Under the pieces are notes generated by a model, which worked only from the letters and a program-made list of their open reading frames with translations, was not told where the DNA came from and ran no database searches. 64,000 bases of DNA. Source: Apodemus sylvaticus. Lineage: Eukaryota; Chordata; Mammalia; Rodentia; Muridae. Below, piece by piece: positions 56,310 through 64,000 of this stretch; within the stretch, counting starts at the first letter, position 1; the number at the start of each line of letters is the position of its first letter. The position numbers and the translations under genes were made by a program. The stretch lies in the NCBI RefSeq assembly GCF_947179515.1, contig NC_067481.1, positions 41,768,547 through 41,832,546 on the forward strand. Reading direction: 5' to 3'.

Positions 56310-56455
56310 ACAGAGTCAGAAAATTAATGTTTAAGTTCTAAATTTTTTCCATGTAATATAGTTTAACCTTGGGAAAGACAGCTATTTTTTTTTTCTGAAC
56401 TTCAGCTTTGCTCGGGTACAAAATGAGGTTGGTAATGCAGCGAGGCAGGTAATGC
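56310..56455 (+). mobile_element. MIR SINE
   Basis: 'agtttaaccttgggaaagac', 'tctgaacttcagctttgctc' and 'gggtacaaaatgaggttggt' follow the sense MIR core (gacctt-gggcaag, cctcagtttcc, tgtaaaatggg). Confidence 0.7.
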
Positions 56456-57595
56456 CACTTGGATCGGGCAGTGAGGATGCAGAAGAGCACAGCGTCATTC
56501 CTGAAGAAGCAGCAGATGCTCAGGAGCCATCAACTCCCTTTCTCACCTCCCCTTGCACAGCCCTCCCCATCCCCAACTGTGTCCTGTTTGTTTCCTTCTT
56601 AAAGCTGTGTGTCCTTTGCTCCCATCTCCCCAATTCTTCCTTTGGTTAGTTCCCACTGATCTCTCTCTTTTTATTCATGATTAAAATAAAGCATCATGGA
56701 AAACTAATTAATATTTCAGAGATGAAGGATGCAATGCTGCCAGCCTTGGCTCTCTGCTGCGTGCAGAGCAATTACAATGAAACCTACCAGCTTGGCTGTT
56801 CAGGAGGAAAAGGATTTATTTATCAACAAGAGGGAATATGACTCCTTTATAATGCAGCCACCAGCTTGCCTTTGATGGCTCCGCCAGATTCCAGCTCCAG
56901 GTGTTTCTAAAAGGGGCCAAGAGGAGAGCGGCCTTGCTCTGAGGAGAATGGTCCCTGAAATCTAGTCCCTGAAATCCAAGCCAGTGTGGTCCACATGGGG
57001 CCCTGGAGTTCTGTCCACCTGGCCACATCTTAAGCTCACCCCTAGAAGTCTCCCTTGTAGGACATAGAGATTGGTTACTGTGATATAAAAAAAAAAAAAG
57101 GAACCTGAGACCAATGGGCCTAGAAGAACAAGGAGAGTACCCTGCTTGTTAGTTTCAGGTTCTATCTGAGGGTGGGACACGAGTTTTGAGCTTCCCAGAG
57201 CCACACACTGTGGATCACACCCCTGAACATGCCTGGATTCCTGTGTCTCCTCCAGGAAGCGTGTTCCGAGTTCCACTGTACACTGTTGCTAATTAAATCT
57301 CATGATCATTATATAGAGTGAGCCATGAGCCTTTACACACCCCATCCGTGAGGTGCTCTAAAGCAGCACTGCTTTGGCTTTTTATCTCTTATATTTACAC
57401 AGCCTGGAGAGACACTACTGATGCAGGGTACTATATTCAGTGACACTCAGATTTCCTCAAATTTGCCTTGAAGTATAAATGGGCTCAGTAAAGAAATACT
57501 AATGAGACAGACTTGAACTTGTGGACTTTGGAGGGCAATTTCAAAGTTAAGTATAATCACATTTAGGTGTTGTAGGTTGAGCTTCGTGAAACCTG
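56456..57595. other. Repeat-poor DNA with a candidate conserved block
   Basis: 56660-56930 is AT-rich and complex, with 'catgattaaaataaagcatc', 'aaactaattaatatttcaga' and 'gagcaattacaatgaaacct': homeodomain-like TAAT/ATTA motifs and no repeat signature. A 13-base A run lies at 57089. No coding gene. Confidence 0.4.
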
Positions 57596-57599
57596 GAGA

Positions 57600-57745
57600 C
57601 TTAGATGTTGCTGTATCCAAGCTGGCCACACTGGGTTCAAATGACAGTATCCTCACTATGTAACGATATGCCCCGATTTTACTATCTTCATCTGACCAAA
57701 CTACACAACATGAGGATCATAAGCACAAGGAGGCCTCGGGGTTAT
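57600..57745 (+). mobile_element. MIR SINE
   Basis: 'gccacactgggttcaaatga' (B-box region), 'ctcactatgtaacgatatgc', 'actatcttcatctgaccaaa' and 'catgaggatcataagcac' lie in sense MIR order. Confidence 0.65.
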
Positions 57746-59085
57746 TTGGTGCCTCTACTGGCCTGCTTGGGACGCAGCTTCCTGCCTAGGAGTCTAGGAA
57801 CTTTAACATCTTGAATTGAGGCTTTGACTCAATCAAGGACAACTGGGGCTGTCTTTAGTTGCTGGATCTGACTGGCATACAGTGACTGTTAGCAACTACC
57901 CCTCTAACAGCTGAGGACTGAGGTTAGTAAGGAGAAATGACATGATTGATCGCAGGCTTTTTACTGTGCTCTGGGGACTTTTATTCTACTTGTGGTTTAG
58001 AATCTACTTCCTGACCTGCTGTTTGACCTGCAGTTTTTCCATGTCTGTATCTCAGTGTCTGCTCTCTTCCCGCAGTCAGTGACAGTTTTCTTCCCTTGTT
58101 CCCTCTTTTGTAGAGCGCCCTTTGTGGTATGTTCTTCCTCCTCCTGTCAATACATTCCCTGGAGCACTGCATTGCCATCAGATGATTCAACTGTAGCATG
58201 TGCTGTATATAAAAGCTGACCTCAGCAAGGAGAGGGAATATACTGTTAAGTCCTTCTACAGGCTGAAGGCTTCAATAGGTACTAATAGAACTCCACCAGG
58301 CCGGACAATACCTGTTGGTTTCCTCAGGTGCCCTTAAGTGACTGGGAGCATAGGGGTCTCATCCTATGGAGGAAATGGATGTCTTGTACTCCCAGAAAAG
58401 ACTTAATCAACTGATAAGAGTCAGTTCTTGGTCTACAGAAATCCTAACCAAGGGCCATGGCCCATAGGTAGGATCTTGGAGACATTCAGATAAAGACAGA
58501 TTCAATGTAAGTGTATTAATCATCCTGTTGGTCAGGGTTACTTCTCTACAAAACATTGATTCATGCATGCATTGATTCAGAACCTCTGTCTTCTTGGGGT
58601 TTGAGAAATTTGAGTTAAGACTCTGACTCACTGAAGAAAAGCACAGGCTACCTTATGTATTAGTCATTGTACAGTGATTCAGCCCTGTGCCTGAGCTAGG
58701 GCTCGAGAAGCCAAGGGGTTCTGTCTCTTGTTCTCTCTCTCCCAGGATTAAAAAGCTAGCCCAATCATGGTGCCCAAGCACAGTGCTGACTCTTGTAGAA
58801 AATGCCACAGTGTAGACATCAGTCCTTAACTCTTGGAGATTCCAGTCTAGCCAGGTAGAAGCTGGAACCACTAAAGCAGGAGGAGAAGGAGATCCATTAC
58901 AGGAACGCCTGAGGGCAGCAATCCCTTGGATCCCAAGGAAACAAGGCACCAAGAGGACAACAAGGATTTAAACACAGACTCCAGAGTGACTTGGGTGATG
59001 GTCAAAGAGAACTAGAAACTAAAGTTGAAGGAGTAAGGGGTGAGACAAATGACAGCAGCCCTTTGTGTGTAGAATCAGGTTGGGA
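57746..59085. other. Unassigned DNA
   Basis: No gene or confident repeat. A short direct repeat 'cattgattca' occurs twice at 58556-58580. Confidence 0.5.
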
Positions 59086-59089
59086 AATG

Positions 59090-59605
59090 TGCACAGCAGT
59101 AATCTGTAAGACAAAAACTTTGGAGAATAAAAAACATGGCCTATATCATCTATGAATGGGAATGGATATATAAATTGTGGTGCACCCAAATAATAAGTTT
59201 CAACAGAGAAAAGCTTTGAAAGCAGAGCCCCACGTGTCGAAATGAATAAATCACACAGGCATAATGTTAAGTCGGGAGTGGGGGAGGGGGAGGTAAGCTG
59301 AAAACTAAAGAGCTTCTTTTATGGTACAATTGATAGGATATTTAAAAACATGCAAAACAATTCCACATATTGTTCAGGAACAAATAAATATGCAGTAAAT
59401 GTGTAATGTAATTTGTGGGAGCGATAAACTCTAAATTCCAGTTCTGGGGTTTTGGAGGATGGGTATTCATAAAGTGCCGAGGCTTCAGTCCTGTCTCACT
59501 TCTTATACATTGGTAGAGCCATAAATGCTTATTCTATTATTATGTGTTCCTTTTTATGTGTCTTAAATATTGTGTATTATAATGTATTTAAGAAATGAAA
59601 GCAAA
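59090..59605 (+). mobile_element. Ancient L1M ORF2 end and 3' UTR
   Basis: 'atatataaattgtggtgcac', 'gaatgaataaatcacacagg', 'cataatgttaagtcggg', 'cttcttttatggtacaattg', 'gcgataaactctaaattcca', and 'tgcttattctattattatgt' follow old L1 order. Frame is destroyed. Confidence 0.7.
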
Positions 59606-61685
59606 GCAAGTTTAGTTGGTTGTAAAAGTGTGAGTCTGTCTCCTTCCTTCCTTCCTTGCTGCCTCTAGCCTAGACTTAGGTCTTCCCACATCCTTGCTCA
59701 GAGGTGCCAGACATGTCCTTGATGTCTCTTTCCTGGGCTTTCTTTTGCTGAGCCTTTCTTTGGTGTAGTGCTATCCAGTAACAGCAAAAACAAGAGATGG
59801 AGGGGGAGCCAAAAGGTTCAACCCTTCTATTCACTACAAAGGGTATGACTTTTATTTGAGGAGTTTCTTGTGATTTTGGATTTCATGAAAACAATTCCTT
59901 TACAAACAGCCCTTTGTCTTTTTTACTGTTTTCACAACAAAGCATGTAATATGAATCTTGCTTCCAGCCTCTCTCCCTCTCCCAATGGAAACAGGAGATG
60001 GGAACCCTAATCTGTTCTAATTTCACCCATAAAGACACATGCTACTGTAGTTTCTGTACAACGCTCAAATCACGATCTTGCTTTAGCTGACATAGCTCAT
60101 AATGTATAGACCTGGATTTCTAGACTCTAGATACATGTGACCCCAAAGCCCACACATTCTCTTTCCTCTGTGCCATACTGTCTCCAGGAAGCTGATTGAC
60201 AGCCCCTAGTGAGTGTTTCAGAGCTTTTTCACTTTGACTTAGTAGCACTATGGACCAAATCCAGTCAATGTCCTTGGCTGTTCCACTGTACTTCTAGTCT
60301 CTTCTCTTAGGGATGTTTTTTGTTTTTGTTGTTATCTTGGAAAACATGGTGAATTCTCAGACTTTATCATGTCCTTAACCTTTTTCAGTGCATCTTGATG
60401 AAGGCTGGCCTTGAGCAGAGCTATAAGGTATCATCCCACTTCCTAGTTCCTGGCTTCATGATGTAGAGGTGCTGGACAGGCCCTTGATACTGCCACTTAA
60501 GCCCAAAGGTACCAGGACCAAACCCAGGAACCCAAGTAAGACAGGTTACCAGCTGGGATCTTTATATCCCAGAGACCTAGAAGAATTGCTTTTGGCTGTT
60601 TGGATCCTTCTAGATACTCTTTCTAAGTATACATAGTTAACTTCTACCTGAATATAGGTAACTACATCTTCATAAGGTTTCCAAGGAATTACAGACCACT
60701 GTATTTTATGGCCTGAATGAAAAGACAAACTTGGGCATAAAAAGGTTTCGATTATATCTCAGGTGTGCCTTAAGAGTGGTACCTTAGGCACAGGCTAAGT
60801 GGTTAATTTCTCAAGTAATTTAGCAGTTTGGAGGATGGAGTTAGTTTACCTCCATAAAGTGTTCCAGGACAAAATCCTTTAGGACTTTGTTGTGTCTGGG
60901 AAGTGCCATTTGATACAGGAAATATTGATAGTGCCATTTGATACAGGTTGATACAGGAACACAAATTCCTAGATTCTAGTCCAGTGTTTTACTTGCCATC
61001 TGACTAGTTTTTCCCCCAGAAAAGTGTAGCAGAAATAATTCCTCTTGGCCTAGAGGAATGGTGAGACTCCCAATCTCCCTTCTACCCTGAGAAAAAAGGT
61101 GGTTTTTGTCGGTTTGTTTTCTAGAGCCTTCACAGATAGAAGTGGGTATGGATGGGGTGTAAGGATAGAGGGGGGTGTAGGGATAGAGAGAGGGTGGTTG
61201 GAGAAGGGAGGAGAGGAGAGGAGGAAGCAGTTGCATGGCCAAGCTGCCATGTGTCATACAGCCATACCTCTCAGAATGAGCACCCTGAGGAATACTTAAG
61301 AACCAGGTCACCACTAGGGTCTGCAAGATGCTGCCAGAATTTGGTGGTACTAGTGTCCTAGCTCATCTTAAATATTCCTTCATCTTCTTAGTTCTGATAA
61401 CTGTATAGAGAAGCATAATGTATACTTTCCAAGGCACAGAGGGCAGAGCTGTGAAAGGGGGTTTTCCAGATGGAGGAGGGCTGGAGAATTAGCCCCAACT
61501 TGGCCTTCCTGAATTCTTTCTCTCTTTTCTCCTCTACCAGAAGTGACCTCCATCTTATTCCAGGGCACTTCATGCTTGCCTGATGTTGTCTTGGCACATC
61601 AGGTCTACCGCCAACCGCTGAATGACCTCAAACAAGTGGCATCATGTGTGCCCATCACTGAGATTCCTCTCCAGAGTGGGAAATC
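59606..61685. other. Unassigned DNA with a local duplication
   Basis: About 2 kb without a confident element. The 18-mer 'agtgccatttgatacagg' is repeated at 60902-60919 and 60930-60947, followed by a third partial copy to 60957. A short CTTC array lies at 59642-59657. Confidence 0.5.
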
Positions 61686-61689
61686 TGTC

Positions 61690-62085
61690 CCAGTTTCATT
61701 TCTGTTGCTGTTTCAAAATACCTGACAAGAAACAACTTAGGGGACAATGGGGTTATTTTAGTTCATGATCCCAGGTTATAGACTTAACACTGTGAGGGAA
61801 GTCCAGGTAAGACCTTGAAACAGCTGGTCACATCCATAGTTAAGAGCAGAGAGAGAATGAAAGTGTGTTCATGCTTACTTGTGCTCAGTCTCCTCTTTCT
61901 GTCTATGCAGTCTAAGACAATGCCAGAGAATGGTGCTACCCACAGTCGTCGGCTCACCCACAGCAATTAGTATAATCAAGGAAATTCCCCACACATATGC
62001 CTACAAGTCAACTCAATCTAGATAATTCTTATTGCATCTCTCTTCCCAGGTGATCCTCAATTGTGTCAAGTTAATAATTAAAGTG
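61690..62085 (-). mobile_element. Rodent L1 (Lx-type) 3' end
   Basis: Reversed UTR: 'tgttgctgtttcaaaatacc', 'ggttattttagttcatgatc', 'ggtgctacccacagtcgtcg', 'tcaaggaaattccccacaca', 'gtgatcctcaattgtgtcaa' and 'gttaataattaaa'. The whole UTR is present without ORF2. Confidence 0.8.
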
Positions 62086-62302
62086 TGGGTGGGAAAGGTT
62101 GTAAGAGCCAGAGGCAGTGGCTGACTATTAAGGAAACTGTCTTAGAGACAAAATGGAACATCTGCACTATAACACTATTGCAGCCTTTTTGTCAGCACAC
62201 AGATCTGTGTAAGATCAGCCAAATGAAATTCCTCTATGGAAGGGGGAAGGCTTGAAGTCCAGTCTCAGCTACCGGCTATTAATGTCTTCAAAGAGGAAGA
62301 GG

Positions 62303-62305
<3 letters not shown>

Positions 62306-62372
<67 letters not shown>

Positions 62373-62492
62373 CAGAGAGACAGAGAAATACAGAGAGACA
62401 GAGACAGAGACAGAGGGACTGACAGAGACAGAGACAGAGAGAGGCAGAGAGAGATGGAGAGAGAGAGAGGGAGGAGAGAGACAGTGAGAGTG
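62306..62492 (+). repeat. GA/GACA-rich tract
   Basis: (GA)n passes into (GAGACA)n and back, about 187 bases nearly all purine with regular C. The charged-repeat proteins read from it are artefacts. Confidence 0.97.
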
Positions 62493-62579
62493 TTTTCTTT
62501 AAGTGTATGGCTCCTGGTAAATCGACCAACTCTCAGTAAATGATCGTATCCCTAGTGCACAAATTGGACTTGAGGTTTT

Positions 62580-62727
62580 TGAAAATTTTAGTAGGATACA
62601 ACACTGGGCAGATAGGGAAGGTTGGGGTGGGTCTTGGGGGAGGTGGGGGTTGAGAGGAGAGAGAGAATGCGATACAAAATAGATTGTATAATATTCTCAG
62701 AGCTAATTAAGAAATAAATTCTAGGAA
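62580..62727 (+). mobile_element. Lx 3' UTR tail
   Basis: 'gggaaggttggggtgggtct', 'gagagagagaatgcgataca' and 'gattgtataatattctcaga' followed by 'aagaaataaatt' match the distal Lx UTR and tail in sense. Confidence 0.55.
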
Positions 62728-63729
62728 GAAAATCTGAAAGAAAAGTACTAAGTATTCCAACAGTAGGGCTTTCTGCTTGCTATAAGGAGAAATCATTATC
62801 CATTCTTCCCCCCAAATATTAGTAGTGCCTTCATTGGAAAGCCCTGTTGGACAATGAAAACCCCCAAGCACAGGACTTCAAAGCAGAAGCCAGGAAGCTC
62901 TAGAGACCGTGATCTATCCTGTATGGCAGTAACATGATTAAGGTCTGGGTGGGGCCCATGGTGAGGTCAGTGAGCTCAGAACTTTACCCTGTAGGACCCA
63001 AGACAGTGGCAAATGAGCAGATGTGGAGCTGCCTTGTAGGAAAGACTGGATAGTTCAACACTAGCCCTGGCTTTGGGATCTCTATAACTAAAACACAGGG
63101 AATGATCTAGAAAGTTGGCCCCGGAGACGTGAGATGAAGGCGGGTGGGAAGCAGAGATGAGCACAGCGGGTCTAAAAAGGTATAAGATCCGAGTGTGGCT
63201 GAGAGGAGGAGATGAGTCACTGAAGAGAAAATTTTGCCTGTGATCTATCTTCTCTGCAGCAGATGGGGCCAGGGGCTCAGGCTGGGCAGGGAGGCGCAGA
63301 AGGCATATTTTAAGGTATAGAATCGATATTGCGTCTGTCCCTTTTAAATTCAGTTCATTCTTCTAATAAATCAAGTGGAGCTCCAGTGCAGGCTTGTCAT
63401 TCTGAAAAAAGCCGGTGGCTCCTCAGTTTTCATAGCACACACACTGGTGCTTTGAGGAAAACATAATTACTGAACCCAGAGTGGCCCAGGGTACTTTTTA
63501 ACATCTGTACACACCTGTCTGTCACCATGGTCTTTAAAAACTTTTTGTAATTTATAAAGGAGCCACTAATAAGACATTGCATTTTTGCTCATCACTTAGC
63601 AGGTGTGTGCATGTTAATAGTGCACCTTCCAAAGGGCCTCAACGCTGTCTGTCATGTTGCCTGGGATATTCAGCACCCAGGACAGTTCCTCACTGGTACA
63701 TGGGTTCTCTTAAACCCCCCCATGCTTGC
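62728..63729. other. Repeat-poor DNA, candidate conserved block
   Basis: 63250-63580 lacks repeats and mixes GC-rich and AT-rich motifs ('tatagaatcgatattgcgtc', 'cataattactgaacccagag', 'taatttataaaggagccact'). It has an enhancer-like texture. No coding gene. Confidence 0.4.
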
Positions 63730-63730
63730 T

Positions 63731-63785
<55 letters not shown>

Positions 63786-63788
63786 TTT
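63730..63788 (+). repeat. (ATTT)n microsatellite
   Basis: About fourteen perfect TTTA units, the reversed A-rich tail of the SINE that follows. Confidence 0.98.
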
Positions 63789-63937
63789 GGAGATAGGATC
63801 TCATGTATGTATCTTGGGTACCCAGATCCCAGGCGTGTGTGACCACACCTAGTTTTATGTGATGCCAGGGTTGGAGTTCAGTTTGTGCATATTAAGGAAG
63901 TATTTCTCCCAACTGAGCTGCGCCTGCATCTCTATAA
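63789..63937 (-). mobile_element. B4/ID-B1 SINE
   Basis: 'gagataggatctcatgtatg', 'cccaggcgtgtgtgaccaca' and 'cctagttttatgtgatgcca' then 'cccaactgagctgcgcctgc': reversed B1-like part, then reversed ID-like head. Same organisation as 8881-9097. Confidence 0.8.
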
Positions 63938-64000
63938 ATGTTCACTTAATAACTGGATATCTACATACTATGAATATGAACTGAGAGGGACAGGAAAATG

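Noticed and set aside
62236..62543. Charged-repeat frames (Arg-Glu-Arg-Asp type)
   Set aside because: Translations of a GA/GACA simple repeat.

Overview
This window looks like rodent nuclear DNA, most likely mouse (Mus). It holds no protein-coding gene, rRNA, tRNA or CRISPR array that I can support. The rodent assignment rests on many copies of murine retroposon families recognised by eye (B1, B2, B3, B4/ID-B1 SINEs and murine L1 and Lx LINE 3' ends). These lie over older mammalian repeats (MIR, L2, L1M, one MER5A-like hAT fragment). No repeat-masking or homology search was run, so family names are pattern calls. The many short open frames show no recognisable domain. The longest come from microsatellites (for example the ATGT array at 40266-40503) or are of a length expected by chance in 64 kb. 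It is best read as an intergenic or deep intronic segment.

Layout. 1-13 kb: mostly unassigned sequence with scattered MIR, B3, B4 and one Lx 3' end. 13.4-15.5 kb: an old minus-strand L1M relic cut by a GA tract. 15.5-20 kb: a composite TATATC/TATC/TA microsatellite, L1M 3' ends and a repeat-poor stretch at 17.6-18.2 kb. 20-28 kb: a MER5A-like fragment, an Lx 3' end, two adjacent B4s, a GT/GA tract and a minus-strand L1 3' end carrying a 20-bp minisatellite. 28-38 kb: sparse old repeats, a perfect 3 x 35 bp minisatellite (30852-30956) and long unassigned DNA.

38.4-43 kb is the densest retroposon cluster. It has a young minus-strand B1 with 13-bp target-site duplications (TSDs); a short L1 with 12-bp TSDs and an inverted 5' block; a B4 split by a large ATGT array; an Lx element split by a minus-strand L1; and one B2 nested in the tail of another. 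47.3-49.5 kb: an eroded L1M ORF2 interrupted by SINEs. 51-64 kb: repeat-poor blocks that are candidate conserved noncoding elements, two related LTR-like segments, L1M, MIR and L2 relics, and simple repeats.

I looked for an undescribed biological system and did not find one. The most useful leads are the insertion histories that can be read base by base, the minisatellites, and a few repeat-free AT-rich blocks (best 51340-51700) that could be regulatory. The latter is inference and needs cross-species alignment.
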